Shown here: piece after piece, positions 9,962 to 19,315 of the stretch | Position numbering within the stretch: the first letter of the stretch is position 1 | How the letters are laid out: every line of letters begins with the position of its first letter | Assembly (NCBI GenBank): GCA_009602735.1 | Contig: WELA01010691.1 | Span: forward strand, 46,643-73,976 | Reading direction: 5' to 3' | Length of the DNA stretch: 27,334 nt | Source of the DNA: Mesotaenium endlicherianum | Lineage: Eukaryota; Streptophyta; Zygnematophyceae; Zygnematales; Mesotaeniaceae | Made by a program: the position numbers and the translations under genes | The notes under the pieces: model-generated | Told to the model about the DNA's origin: nothing | Seen by the model: the letters and a program-made list of their open reading frames with translations, nothing else | The model's database searches: none

Positions 9962-10674
9962 GATTATCTGTATATATAGAGGACATAATATCAGTAGGTT
10001 GATATATAGTAAGCTTGAAAGGGGCAGAGTGCCCTAGTGGAAGCGTAGTGACTCACGAGGAACAAAGCTAGTTGCAATCATGCTCAAGAGTGCAACGGCA
10101 TATTGCTAAGAAAGCTTAGGAAAATTACTTGACATTTTGAGTGGCAAGAAAATGCTCACAAACGACGTAGGATGAAAGGCCTTGTCATTACAAACCCGTA
10201 GAAATTTACAGAAGTGAAAATTGATAAGAAACAAAGAAGTTATGCCTATTTATAATTTTCTGCCTAAATGCTCCTCTCTAGGAGGAAGCTACGGATTTTC
10301 CTAAGTGTTCGTCAAACCGTCCCTTCCAAAATATTCGTGAGAAAGCCAGATCAGTCTAATTCGACGTGTCGGGCCGAATTGACGTCCACATACATGCATC
10401 GACATTACTAGAATATTCTATATTAGACGCGCTAGGCTAAACCGAAACTTCTAGGTAAATCGACCTAGTCGGCACTCCGCGTCAGCCGAACTTACGTGAA
10501 GGTTCGAGTTCACACTAACGGGCCAGATCGCTCGACGCTGTCGGTCAATCCGACGGTCGCGCTCACCGCGAATTAAGGACAGTCGTCAACCAACCTCAAA
10601 ACTAATTAAACTTAAGAAATCCGTAACTCTCTCAACAGTTGATCAAATTCGATGAACTTTATATGCAAATGACC

Positions 10675-10679
10675 AAAAA
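10675..10679. repeat. 5-bp target site duplication, left copy (AAAAA)
   Basis: AAAAA immediately precedes the TG of the 5' LTR, and AAAAA at 17368-17372 immediately follows the CA of the 3' LTR. A 5-bp duplication is typical of Ty3/gypsy integrase. Because it is a homopolymer, it carries less weight than a mixed sequence would. Confidence 0.7.
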
Positions 10680-11182
10680 TGTAGTGATTTGAGTCATTAT
10701 ATATTAGTATGCATATATTTTAATGTTTTCAAATATATTTGGAGTGGTATTGTGTGGAGTCAAGTGTGAATAGGTACTCTAGTAACTTGGTTCATGTCCT
10801 TTGAACCTTCTAAGGCATTTTCGAAGTTAGAGGAAAGACCTAGAAGAACTCCATGTGGCAAAAGTCAGATGTGCCATTTTTAGGTCAAAAGGACATGTGT
10901 ACATTATTCTAGAAAGAGGTGGCAAGTTTTGGGATGTGTTGGGTGCCAACACATCAACATACACCTTCCTAGAAATTACTTATGTAGCAAGTATATAAAC
11001 AAGAGCTAGAACATAGAAAGACATTCCAGAATCACTCTTGTACTTGCCAAAATCCAGAAATATATTAACTTTCAAGAAGCCATCTCTCTTTCAAGAAGCT
11101 ACCACTTGTGTTCAAAGATCCTTGTCTTGAATAGATAAAGTATTCTGTTTTACTAAGTACTTTATCTATCTGTTTCACTACA
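10680..11182 (+). repeat. 5' LTR of the chromovirus (503 bp)
   Basis: It runs from TGTAGTGATTT to CACTACA, with TG...CA ends. A TATA box, TATATAA, lies at 10993-10999. A perfect 12-bp inverted repeat (11131-11142 with 11158-11169, 15-nt loop) sits near the 3' end. Differences from the 3' LTR are single bases; one of them falls in the loop of that hairpin, leaving the stem unchanged. Confidence 0.95.
10993..10999 (+). promoter_or_regulatory. LTR TATA box
   Basis: TATATAA in the context AGTATATAAACAAG lies 184 bp before the LTR end, a plausible position for the U3 promoter driving element RNA. The same sequence is at 17177-17183 in the 3' LTR. Confidence 0.6.
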
Positions 11183-11183
11183 G

Positions 11184-11195
11184 TGGTATCGGAGC
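11184..11195 (+). promoter_or_regulatory. Primer binding site for initiator tRNA-Met
   Basis: TGGTATCGGAGC begins one base after the LTR. It matches the usual plant retrotransposon site TGGTATCAGAGC, complementary to the tRNA-iMet 3' end, except for one base. It primes minus-strand DNA synthesis. Confidence 0.85.
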
Positions 11196-11219
11196 TAGGC
11201 ACTTTGGTAGCACAAGAAG

Positions 11220-12500
11220 ATGGCCGATCCTCAAGACCAACAGCAAGCTTTCGAAGGAAGCCCTTCCTCTCCAAGACACCCTCCTCCAGCGCCGATGGGA
11301 GAGCCCACTCAAGAAAATCTGCAACAACAAGAAGCACCACAAGGAGGAGCACACCCTCCTCCAGCGTCGATGGGAGAGCCTACTCAAGGAAATCTCCAAC
11401 AACAAGAAGCACCACAAGGAGGAGCACCGTCAAATCCCGTGGCAGCCGCTATAGCAAAGTTGACCCCACCACAAGGAGTTCCCGCAAATGAGTGGGCAGC
11501 CTTCCTAATGACCGTCCACAACCAAGTGGGCTTGGCCACCTATGAAGCAACCGTGCAAGCGTCAAGAGAAGCTATGGCTGCCATGGTTGCCCCTATTGCG
11601 AGCAATGCTCAAAATCCAGCCCCGGCTCAAGCGCCTCCACAAGAGCCAACGAGAGCAAGGAAACTCATCAAGCCCGGCAAACCCGACACTTTCAACCCCG
11701 GGAAAGGTGCCAACCTGAATTTATGGCTCTACCAAGTGGAGACGTACCTCGCATTCCTTGAAGTACCCGAGGAGGACTACGTTCCCTTTGCCGTTACCTT
11801 ACTTAGAGGAGCAGCAACATCATGGTGGCGTAACTATCAAGCGGCTATATATCAAGCTATGGCGCACCCCATGCTCGGCCAAGAGCCCCCACCATCATAT
11901 GCAAGATGGGCAGATTTTCGTGAGGCCCTCAAGAAGCAATTCATGCCCATCAATGCGGAGAAGATTGCCCGAGGAAAGCTCCACCATCTCAAGCAAACGA
12001 CGTCCGTTCAAGAGTATACATCCAGATTTCACGCCCTCACTCTTGAGATCCCCAACATGTCTCTCGAGGAGAAGATTGACCGCTACATCTTTGGCCTCAA
12101 ACCCAAGGTGGCAAAGGAAGTGGAGTTACGCGACTTGACGGACTTCTCAAAGATCATTGAAGTGGCCCAAAAGGTGGATACCTTGGATTTCAAGCACTCC
12201 GTGCCTTCATCTTCACGGGTACCGACGACGCGGGTGTACGCAGCCCCTTCCACATCCGAATCTGGACCCACACCCATGGAAATCGGAGTTATTAAAAGGG
12301 ACCCCGCGGCTGCCCGGAAGAGTGGAAGACCCTCCAATGACACTTATGATGCAAGAAACCAGCAAGGAGTGAAAGCAAGACTCTCCCCGGCTGAAAAAGA
12401 AGCTCTCATGACGGCTGGACTATGCTTTTATTGCAAGGAAAAGGGCCATCGTGCACTTTCATGCCCCAAAAAGTTGTCAAAAAACGGACAGCGCCGGTAG
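11220..12500 (+). CDS. gag: Gag polyprotein of the chromovirus
   Basis: A 426-aa protein starts at the first ATG after the primer site. Residues about 20-69 contain a 25-residue tandem duplication ([18 protein letters not shown] twice). A retrotransposon gag/capsid domain spans about 155-325, with [43 protein letters not shown] and [13 protein letters not shown]. One CCHC zinc knuckle has Cys402, Cys405, His410 and Cys415. It forms the virus-like particle and binds element RNA. It ends at TAG 12498-12500, while pol continues in the -1 frame, with a slippery site at 12479-12485. No internal stops are seen, so it looks functional. Confidence 0.93.
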   Translation: MADPQDQQQAFEGSPSSPRHPPPAPMGEPTQENLQQQEAPQGGAHPPPASMGEPTQGNLQQQEAPQGGAPSNPVAAAIAKLTPPQGVPANEWAAFLMTVHNQVGLATYEATVQASREAMAAMVAPIASNAQNPAPAQAPPQEPTRARKLIKPGKPDTFNPGKGANLNLWLYQVETYLAFLEVPEEDYVPFAVTLLRGAATSWWRNYQAAIYQAMAHPMLGQEPPPSYARWADFREALKKQFMPINAEKIARGKLHHLKQTTSVQEYTSRFHALTLEIPNMSLEEKIDRYIFGLKPKVAKEVELRDLTDFSKIIEVAQKVDTLDFKHSVPSSSRVPTTRVYAAPSTSESGPTPMEIGVIKRDPAAARKSGRPSNDTYDARNQQGVKARLSPAEKEALMTAGLCFYCKEKGHRALSCPKKLSKNGQRR

Positions 12501-15500
12501 GCCAGGAGCCTACCACCCCAAGACCCACTTCACGAGAAGGCAACACGCCAAGTGAGGTGGAGACCCCCGTTGAAGACGACGTTCCAGCCCCAATGAGTTT
12601 GAGAGGTTACCTTGGAGGAGAGAAGGTCCACATCTTGGTGGATAGCGGAGCTCAAGGCAACTTCATTGCTGCAGATTTTGCCACCAAGCACGGTATTACT
12701 ATGCGAACTCTTGACCACGACGAGGAGATTATGATGCCCGATGGATTCTCCTATACTACCCCTTCCAAGAAGACGTACCCCTTGGCACTCTCTATCAAGT
12801 CCTTCAAGGATAGAGTAGTGTTCTCCCCCATGCAATTGGGCAAGTACGACGTCATCCTAGGGACGCCTTGGTTGACCAAGCACAACCCCCAAGTTGATTG
12901 GAGGACCGGTACTATCAAGATCAAGAATGACATCACTTCAAGAATCTGTATTTTGCGCGCAATCCAGAATATCCAGACCCAAGACATCCAGAAGCCGGCA
13001 CACGAGATACTATTGTCCGCCCTCCAACTCAAGAGACTTGTGAGGAAGGGACACGAGCTTCTTTTGGCCTTGATCACGCCAAAAGACATCAAGAAAGACA
13101 TCGAGAGTCAAGAAGGCAGCCCCGTTCCCAAGGAGATACAAGAAGTCTTAGAGGACTACAAAGAAGTGTTCTCCCCGGAATTGCCCAAGGGCCTACCCCC
13201 CAAAAGATTCGTAGACCACAAGATAGAGTTGGAGCCCGGAAGCAAGCCCATCTCTCGGCCTACGTTCAAAATGTCATACACGGAGCTAGACGAAGTCAAG
13301 AAGCAAATCAAGGAGCTACTGGAGCATGGCTTCATTCGACCTAGCAAGTCGCCATTTGGAGCCCCGGTGCTATTTGTCAAGAAGAAAGATGGTACCTTGA
13401 GGATGTGTGTGGACTATCGCGCCCTCAACAAGATCACCATCAAGAATCGATACCCGCTGCCGCGCATGGATGAGCTCATGGACCGGCTGGTTGGAGCCAA
13501 GTACTTCACGAAGATTGACTTACGGAGCGGCTACCACCAGATTCGCATCGCAGAACCGGACATAGAGAAGACGGCATTCAGGACAAGATATGGACATTTT
13601 GAGTTCATGGTCCTGCCATTTGGACTCACCAACGCGCCAGCAACTTTCATGACTATGATGAACACCATATTTCAGCCCATGTTGGACAGATTTGTGGTGG
13701 TATTCATCGATGACATCCTTATCTACAGCAAGACCCTTGAAGAGCATGCGAGACACTTGAAAGAAGTCCTTGAAGTATTGAAGCAAAACAAGCTATTTGC
13801 GAAGGAGTCAAAGTGCGAGTTTGCCAAACAAGAAGTGGAGTTCCTAGGTCTCCACGTGACTGCTGATGGCATCAAGATGGACCCCAAGAAGACCACGGTG
13901 GTGGAGGAATGGCCAACCCCCACGACCAAGAAAGAACTCCAGTCATTCTTGGGATTTGCCAATTGGTACAGAAAATTCATCCAAGGCTTCTCGCACATAG
14001 CAGCCCCCCTGACAGATCTACTCAAGAAGGACAGGCTATATACATGGACCGAGAAAGAGGAAGAGGCATTTCAAGAGTTAAAGCGAAGATTGACCACATC
14101 CCCGGTGCTCACACTCCCAAGTCCAAACCCAGATTGGCCCTTCCACGTCATCACCGATGCATCTTCCTATGCAATAGGAGCAATCCTGCTTCAAGACCAA
14201 GGCAAGGGACTGCAGCCCATCGCCTACGAGTCAAGGAAGCTAAATCCAGCCGAGCAAAATTATACAACCACGGAGCGAGAGGCATTGGCGATTGTACATG
14301 CCTTGAAGGTTTGGCGCTGCTACGTTGAAGGACGCAAAGTACTGGTCACCACGGACCACGAGGCGTTAAAGCACCTCCAAACGCAGCCGTATCTCTCAAG
14401 GAGACAAGCAAGATGGAGCGGATACTTGCAACAATACAACATCACGATTCAGTACCAGCCCGGCAAGACAAACCCGGCTGACCCCCTCTCAAGACTGCAA
14501 TTAAATGCAGTGATGGTATCCCTGAAGACAGATCTGGAAGCTCGATTTTCAGCCGCCTATGAAAGAGACCCTTACTACAAGAACGGAGAAGCAGCCTTGG
14601 ACCCATGCAAGAAGCAAGAAGGCAATTATTGGGTGAGGCAAGATACGGGCCAGAGATGTGTTCCTAATGACATAGACCTCCGGCTCTTGCTTCTACGAGA
14701 AGCACACGACAACCCTCTTGGAGGACACTTTGGAATCCTAAGGACCACGGGCGTTCTAGCTAGGACTTATTGTTGGCCAGGCATGTCTAAGCAAGTCAAG
14801 GAGTACTGCAGGAGCTGTGACACATGCCAAAGAATCAAGCCATCATCGCAAAAGGCGGGAGGACTCCTCCAACCACTACCAATCCCCGAAAGACAATGGA
14901 CGGACATCTCAATGGACCTTATCGTGGACTTGCCCGTGACACCTCGAGGCCATAATGCAATACTCACGGCGGTGGACAGACTTACCAAGATGGCTCATTT
15001 TATTCCCACGACGACTAAGGCTACAGCACCACAACTTGCAAGACTCATCTTTGACAACATCTTCCGACTCCATGGACTACCATCAAGAATTGTGTCAGAT
15101 AGAGATCCAAGATTCACAAGCCATTTCTGGAAAAATCTCTTCAAGAACTTGGGTACATCGCTGGATATGTCTACTGCCTACCACCCACAATCAGATGGGC
15201 AAACCGAGCGTATGAATCGTACCCTAAAGACCTCTCTAAAGGCCTACGTGTCTACCCTCGAGCAAGACTGGGACATGTACTTGACCCCCCTCGAGTTTGC
15301 CTACAACAACACTACGCAGGCCTCTACCCAAGAGTCCCCATTCTTCCTCAACTATGGCTTCCATCCGACCACGCCACTGAGCTTCACGGCTGGCCATGAT
15401 GAAGTACCTGCAGCCACAGATTTTATGGAGACATTAGAAGCAGCCCTTACAGCAGCGAAGAAAGCTCTACAACACGCGCAAGATGCTCAAGCAAGAGTGG

Positions 15501-15847
15501 CGAACAGATCCAGAAGAGAAATTACGTACAGAGTGGGTGACAACGTGTTACTATCATCCAAGAACATCTCCCTGAACAACAGGCCTGCCGGCAGCAAGTT
15601 CTCTCCCAAGTATTTGGGACCCTTCAAGATTATCCAGCAAGTCAACCCCGTTGCTTTCAAGCTAGAACTTCCCCAGACTATGCACATCGACCCCGTATTC
15701 CACGCTTCCCTCTTCAAGCCATACGTGCAACCCGACAACAAGTTCCCAGGACGTGTGACAACCCCACCAGCCCCAACAATAGTGGATGATCATTTGGAGT
15801 ACGAAGTGGAAGACATAGTGGCTATGAGAAATTTCAGGAGACAGTAG
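12422..15847 (+). CDS. pol: Pol polyprotein: protease, RT, RNase H, integrase, partial chromodomain
   Basis: The frame is open from 12395 and is probably entered by a -1 shift at 12485, not by its own start. Numbering from the ATG at 12422: aspartic protease active site DSGA (Asp74); reverse transcriptase with FIDD at 428-431; RNase H starting at TDAS (Asp579); integrase zinc-binding His/Cys region (AHDNPLGGH then CRSCDTC); and integrase DD35E residues Asp832, Asp893 and Glu929, with exactly 35 residues between the last two. A GPF-like GPFKII segment and the start of a chromodomain ([15 protein letters not shown]) follow. TAG at 15845-15847 cuts the chromodomain. All enzymatic motifs are intact, so replication competence is plausible apart from the chromodomain. 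Confidence 0.93.
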   Translation: MLLLQGKGPSCTFMPQKVVKKRTAPVGQEPTTPRPTSREGNTPSEVETPVEDDVPAPMSLRGYLGGEKVHILVDSGAQGNFIAADFATKHGITMRTLDHDEEIMMPDGFSYTTPSKKTYPLALSIKSFKDRVVFSPMQLGKYDVILGTPWLTKHNPQVDWRTGTIKIKNDITSRICILRAIQNIQTQDIQKPAHEILLSALQLKRLVRKGHELLLALITPKDIKKDIESQEGSPVPKEIQEVLEDYKEVFSPELPKGLPPKRFVDHKIELEPGSKPISRPTFKMSYTELDEVKKQIKELLEHGFIRPSKSPFGAPVLFVKKKDGTLRMCVDYRALNKITIKNRYPLPRMDELMDRLVGAKYFTKIDLRSGYHQIRIAEPDIEKTAFRTRYGHFEFMVLPFGLTNAPATFMTMMNTIFQPMLDRFVVVFIDDILIYSKTLEEHARHLKEVLEVLKQNKLFAKESKCEFAKQEVEFLGLHVTADGIKMDPKKTTVVEEWPTPTTKKELQSFLGFANWYRKFIQGFSHIAAPLTDLLKKDRLYTWTEKEEEAFQELKRRLTTSPVLTLPSPNPDWPFHVITDASSYAIGAILLQDQGKGLQPIAYESRKLNPAEQNYTTTEREALAIVHALKVWRCYVEGRKVLVTTDHEALKHLQTQPYLSRRQARWSGYLQQYNITIQYQPGKTNPADPLSRLQLNAVMVSLKTDLEARFSAAYERDPYYKNGEAALDPCKKQEGNYWVRQDTGQRCVPNDIDLRLLLLREAHDNPLGGHFGILRTTGVLARTYCWPGMSKQVKEYCRSCDTCQRIKPSSQKAGGLLQPLPIPERQWTDISMDLIVDLPVTPRGHNAILTAVDRLTKMAHFIPTTTKATAPQLARLIFDNIFRLHGLPSRIVSDRDPRFTSHFWKNLFKNLGTSLDMSTAYHPQSDGQTERMNRTLKTSLKAYVSTLEQDWDMYLTPLEFAYNNTTQASTQESPFFLNYGFHPTTPLSFTAGHDEVPAATDFMETLEAALTAAKKALQHAQDAQARVANRSRREITYRVGDNVLLSSKNISLNNRPAGSKFSPKYLGPFKIIQQVNPVAFKLELPQTMHIDPVFHASLFKPYVQPDNKFPGRVTTPPAPTIVDDHLEYEVEDIVAMRNFRRQ
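12479..12514 (+). promoter_or_regulatory. Programmed -1 frameshift signal between gag and pol
   Basis: The heptamer A AAA AAC (12479-12485) is in the correct zero-frame phase (TCA AAA AAC). Ten bases downstream, GGTAGGC (12496-12502) pairs perfectly with GCCTACC (12508-12514) around a 5-nt loop. The gag stop codon lies inside the stem. Slipping back one base joins gag to the open pol frame. The A AAA AAC heptamer is a known retroviral-type slippery sequence. The spacer is slightly longer than the usual 5-9 nt. Confidence 0.75.
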
Positions 15848-16030
15848 CAATACTTGATCAGGTGGAAAGGATATCCAGATTCGGAGAATAGTTGGGTGGC
15901 GGCGCACTACCTTGACAAAGTTCAGAGAAAGTTGAAGCGCTTCCATACCGCCAACCCCCATCTTGGACCAGCCCCAAGTCTCTCTACTAGAAGCCCGGAG
16001 ACTTCAGGGAGGCAGCCTGCCACCATCTAG
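15848..16030 (+). pseudogene. Second half of the chromodomain, downstream of an in-frame TAG
   Basis: The pol frame continues after the TAG with QYLIRWKGYPDSENSWVAAH, then LDKVQRKLKRFH, before a stop at 16028-16030. This is the core of a chromodomain (the W-K-G-Y and N-x-W signature). The stop splits the domain between its first and second strands. The simplest cause is CAG to TAG. The base context TAG-CAA-T partly resembles viral read-through stops, so occasional full-length product is possible but unproven. Confidence 0.8.
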
Positions 16031-16854
16031 AAGCATCAAAAGACCCCTTGGAGGCAGCCTGCAAGAACCACAAAGAGGAAAAAATGACATTAGACACTTT
16101 TCTCTTCTTGCAGTTTCTGGACAGAAAACTAAAACTGCTACTGGCGATAGGTCTCTTCATAATAAATTCTGAAAGGTTCCCTGGCTGTAGTCCATGAGTA
16201 GCCGGTCATTTAGAGTCCAAGTTTGCTCAATTTGGAGCACTGGTGAGAGAGATATGATGCTCTAAGTAGAAGGGGGTCAGGCTGCTGGCATTGTTAGGGC
16301 AGAATATGCNACAGAATATGCCTTTTGACATTGTGCCTTCCCCTGAACTTAGAATGCTTTGAAACTCAAGACTCTGGTAGAACATCTTACAGCGCCTAGT
16401 TTGAGACTTAGTTTGCAGAATTTGGAGAAGTATAGAAGGACTTATGATTTTCAGAAGTTTCTGCACAGATTTGGAGGAGTGCCTACTCTCTCAGCTCTCA
16501 ACGACACTCAATGAGAATGCTCTCAAATTTGGTGACCCGGTAGAGTTCTCCGACGCGGTCCGTCTGGCACTCGAATTTTCAGATTTGGAGCAGTTCTGTG
16601 GCCGCTATGAATTTTTGAGTTCGTGGCAGATTCTGGGCCAACTTGTACAATTTTCTTTATCATTAAGGAGTAGGCTAGCCAATAAGGTCACACCACCTAC
16701 GACCTTGCCTAGTCTACCTTACATGTGTAGCACCTGACTTGGCGCCTTTGACTAGTCCTCTTCACATGTGTGGCATCTGACTTGAAACTGTTGACTAGTT
16801 TGCTCCACATGTGTAAGACCTGACTTGACGCGCCGAGACGTCGCTTTTTCTATC
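16031..16854 (+). other. 3' untranslated region of the chromovirus
   Basis: There is no coding sequence between pol and the polypurine tract. Several copies of a CAGAATTTGGAG-like motif lie near 16225, 16415, 16468, 16524 and 16579, and a 43-bp tandem repeat sits at the end. A single N at 16310 is flanked by the same 10 bases, CAGAATATGC, on both sides (16300-16309 and 16312-16321), which looks like an assembly join. Confidence 0.6.
16697..16840 (+). repeat. 43-bp tandem repeat before the polypurine tract
   Basis: ACATGTGT recurs at 16721, 16764 and 16807, exactly 43 bp apart. Each copy is followed by a CTGACTTG block, and the first two by TTGACTAGT. A partial unit precedes the first. Each unit carries the palindromic core ACATGT. 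Such arrays near the 3' end are common in plant LTR elements. Confidence 0.85.
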
Positions 16855-16864
16855 GGGGGGGTGA
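16855..16864 (+). promoter_or_regulatory. Polypurine tract
   Basis: Seven G followed by TGA directly abut the TG of the 3' LTR. This is the expected primer site for plus-strand DNA synthesis, although the T makes it slightly impure. Confidence 0.75.
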
Positions 16865-17367
16865 TGTAGTGATTTGAGTTATTATATATTAGTTTGCATA
16901 TATTTTAATGTTTTCAAATATATTTGGAGTAGTATTGTGTGGAGTCAAGTGTGAATAGGTACTCTAGTAACTTGGTTCATGTCCTTTGAACCTTCCAAGG
17001 CATTTTCGAAGTTAGAGGAAAGACCTAGAAGAACTCCATGTGGCAAAAGTCAGATGTGCCATTTTTAGGTCAAAAGGACATGTGTACATTATTCTAGAAA
17101 GAGGTGGCAAGTTTTGGGATGTGTTGGGTGCCAACACATCAACATACACCTTCCTAGAAATTACTTATGTAGCAAGTATATAAACAAGAGCTAGAACATA
17201 GAAAGACATTCCAGAATCACTCTTGTACTTGCCAAAATCCAGAAATATATTAACTTTCAAGAAGCCATCTCTCTTTCAAGAAGCTACCACTTGTGTTCAA
17301 AGATCCTTGTCTTGAATAGATAAAGTATTATGTTTTACTAAGTACTTTATCTATCTGTTTCACTACA
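16865..17367 (+). repeat. 3' LTR of the chromovirus (503 bp)
   Basis: Same length as the 5' LTR with about five substitutions, all single bases and no indels. TATATAA is at 17177-17183 and the 12-bp hairpin at 17316-17354. AAAAA follows at 17368-17372 as the right copy of the target duplication. Confidence 0.95.
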
Positions 17368-18431
17368 AAAAACATGCACTCTATACTACTATACAATCAA
17401 GACATACTTTCATGAAACTCAAAAATGCACTTTATAAACCTATGACCTTACAAAGCTCGTATAATAATAGTTAGTATACTTGGACTCAGTATGCTGAGAA
17501 TAAATATATTTATTAAGATACTTATTTGTAGACTGGCACATGTGACCGTAGTATATTAAAAGTCGGGAGGTCAACGAAGATTCGGTAAATCGATGTCCTA
17601 CCAGTGTGGTTAAGTCCTGGGTAGGCGGAGCCGTCGTCACTCAACTGAGCAGTTAGGACTTCAGGCAACCGACCAATTAAGATGGTCGTTATACCTAGAT
17701 CCGTGGGTCCCAACTCAACGGGTTTCCCACGAAGCGGCGCACCTTGCGCCGTGGTCAACCAGGTGGTCACTAGGCACATAGCAGGCTGGGATCTCATGGT
17801 CCATCGATCTGGACAGTAGGCTTTAGACTCGAACTTCTACTTGTAAGTCATGTGTGCACTTTTGGGTTCGTTGTTATGACCAGTTTGCATGGAAATAGAC
17901 ATGGCTTCTTCGTCTGTGCTCCAAATGGAACGAACTAGGACGTTTCGGAAAGGTCTGGTCAAGACGCGTACATTGTTGTTCAGTTTTCTCAATTTGGAGT
18001 AGTATTGACAGGATTATGCCCTCTGACATTTCAGGATCACATAGCGAGCAAATTCCACGATTTTACACTTAAGTCAGTGGGATGTGTTTTAGCTACATTA
18101 TGGTCATCTGAATGAGAGCGCCTTGGCTATTCAGTCCCCTGATGTTGTGTATGTGCTTGTATGCCTGGTAGGCAAGAGGCCATGAGTTTCTAAAGGAGAA
18201 GCTCTAGTCCTCAAGTTCGCCTCTTTCTTGTGCCTTGACTTAGTGTGCAACTGTGGCACACTATAATAAGTGAGTCAAGGGGTATAGATAAGTAACCGGA
18301 ATCCATTATGTGGGCAAAGATCGCTCCCTGATTTTACACGCTTCCACCTATCTCTGATCTTATATATTTACTAGCGTCTGTAATGTGGTATCTGGGTACT
18401 GTGGAGACGCATGGGTGCTTCATAAAAAACG
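17368..18431. other. Transposon-derived flank without a recognised gene
   Basis: Right flank of the chromovirus. Apart from a short LTR-like core (17575-17650) I recognise no coding region. Around 17990 a stretch containing CTCAATTTGGAGTAGTATTG resembles motifs in the chromovirus LTR and 3' untranslated region, suggesting an older relic of a related element. Confidence 0.35.
17575..17650 (+). repeat. Diverged LTR core fragment
   Basis: The sequence around ATCGATGTCCTACCAGTGTG, followed by GTTAAGTCCTGGGTAGGC, aligns with the core of the LTRs at 19316-20033 and 23635-24353, while the neighbouring sequence does not. The CCTACC (17597-17602) and GGTAGG (17620-17625) arms keep the same 23-bp start-to-start spacing. 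I read it as part of a related but different LTR family. Confidence 0.45.
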
Positions 18432-18959
18432 TCAAAGAATCACGCCAAAAATTAACTCCTCCACCATGCCGACGGAGAGGCTCATTGCCTGCTCCCAAAG
18501 GTGCATGTTGTTAATTACTTGGAACATGCATCTGGTGTAAATACCCGCAATCGCACCAAAGGCCAGCTTCATAGAAATAATTTGGCCAGCCGTAGCCGCC
18601 ACCTTCCTAAACGGGGTTGCTTGCATGTGCAGATTTCTATTTAGTAAATATTGGATGGTGTCCATTAGCTTAGTTCTTCTACCTTTATCAATATAAATCC
18701 ACATTCGCATCGTATCAATGACCACTTCCAAAAAGGGGAGCACTCTAGTGCAGGCAAGTTGCGATTTTTTCATGTTTACCATGAACCCAGCGTTCTCAAA
18801 CTCCCCCAAACACCCGTTGCATTAGCATGGCATGCTCTTCCTGACTTTGACATGCAATAAGGAAATTGTATAAATAAGGCAACACCCGGATGTCTCAATT
18901 TCTAAGCTTGCCAACCAATTCTTTTACCACCCTCGTAAACACATATGAGGTTGATTGCG
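18432..18959 (-). pseudogene. Reverse transcriptase remnant of a DIRS-like element
   Basis: On the - strand: SYVFTRVVKELVGKLRN, stop, DIRVLPYLYNFLIACQSQEE, then after a frame break FENAGFMVNMKKSQL, FLEVVIDTMRMW and TPFRKVAATAGQIISMKLAF. This is the palm and thumb of a DIRS-type reverse transcriptase. The catalytic YLDD box is YLYN (18876-18865), so both catalytic Asp are gone. A stop and a frameshift add to the decay. The fragment ends exactly where an LTR begins (18960), so an LTR insertion cut it. On the - strand it lies upstream of the RNase H and recombinase remnants at 8325-9546, the order expected for a DIRS element. Confidence 0.7.
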
Positions 18960-19315
18960 TGTAATGAATCCGTATATTGCTAAATATAATACTTATTTAC
19001 ATATGGTATATTATGTTTAGTCTGCTGAACTTCAGTAAAATATTAAGTCAAGTGGACTTTTTTGTTATATTCAATGTAATGACTCAGCCGTGAGCAGCAG
19101 GCATATTGGTGGTGACCAGTAGGTGGTGCCATCGCACTTGCCGTTGAACTCTAAACTCATTCCATGTATATAGGTTTGATCATGCTCTTGAGTTTGGGAT
19201 TTTGAAACGGGGCCAACTCCCCTGTACCGCTTATTGGGAGATATTCGAATCCAAGGCCAGAAGCCATTGATACAAACTATTTTCTAACCGTGCTTATGTA
19301 TGAATTTACTGATTG
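18960..19315 (+). repeat. Internally deleted, truncated LTR
   Basis: It begins TGTAATGAATCC like the neighbouring LTR and shares the TAATGACTCAGCC block and the CCATCGCACTTGCCGTTGAA and GAGATAT regions. About 170 bp in the middle are missing, and it stops at TGAATTTACTGATTG, where the next LTR starts. The LTR at 19316 therefore inserted into this older copy in the same orientation. The rest of the older copy is not visible directly to the right. Confidence 0.75.

Larger units (their letters stand above)
9746..10679. other. AT-rich flank of the chromovirus, no gene seen
   Basis: No coding sequence is recognised. A 53-bp unit is duplicated in tandem (listed separately). From about 10350 to 10580 the sequence becomes distinctly rich in CG dinucleotides, with short TCGnnnCGA motifs, before returning to AT-rich sequence at the insertion site of the chromovirus. 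Confidence 0.4.
10680..17367 (+). mobile_element. Nearly intact Ty3/gypsy chromovirus
   Basis: A 6688-bp LTR retrotransposon has all expected parts in order: 5' LTR, initiator tRNA-Met primer site, gag, pol (protease, reverse transcriptase, RNase H, integrase), chromodomain, polypurine tract and 3' LTR. Integrase after RNase H places it in Ty3/gypsy, and the chromodomain places it among chromoviruses. The two LTRs differ at about 5 of 503 positions (1%), indicating recent insertion. Its one visible coding defect is a TAG in the chromodomain (15845-15847). It appears inserted in an older DIRS-like element whose recombinase lies to the left and whose reverse transcriptase lies to the right, both on the - strand. 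Confidence 0.93.

Noticed and set aside
11184..11200. tRNA-like sequence after the LTR
   Set aside because: It is only the short complement to a tRNA-Met 3' end (primer site); no tRNA cloverleaf is present. No tRNA or rRNA gene was recognised in the window by eye.
12530..15741. Many 70-140-codon frames inside the chromovirus pol on both strands
   Set aside because: Shadow frames of an intact polyprotein with all catalytic motifs.
16697..16840. Regularly spaced repeats resembling a CRISPR array
   Set aside because: Units are tandem with no unique spacers, inside a eukaryotic retroelement 3' region.
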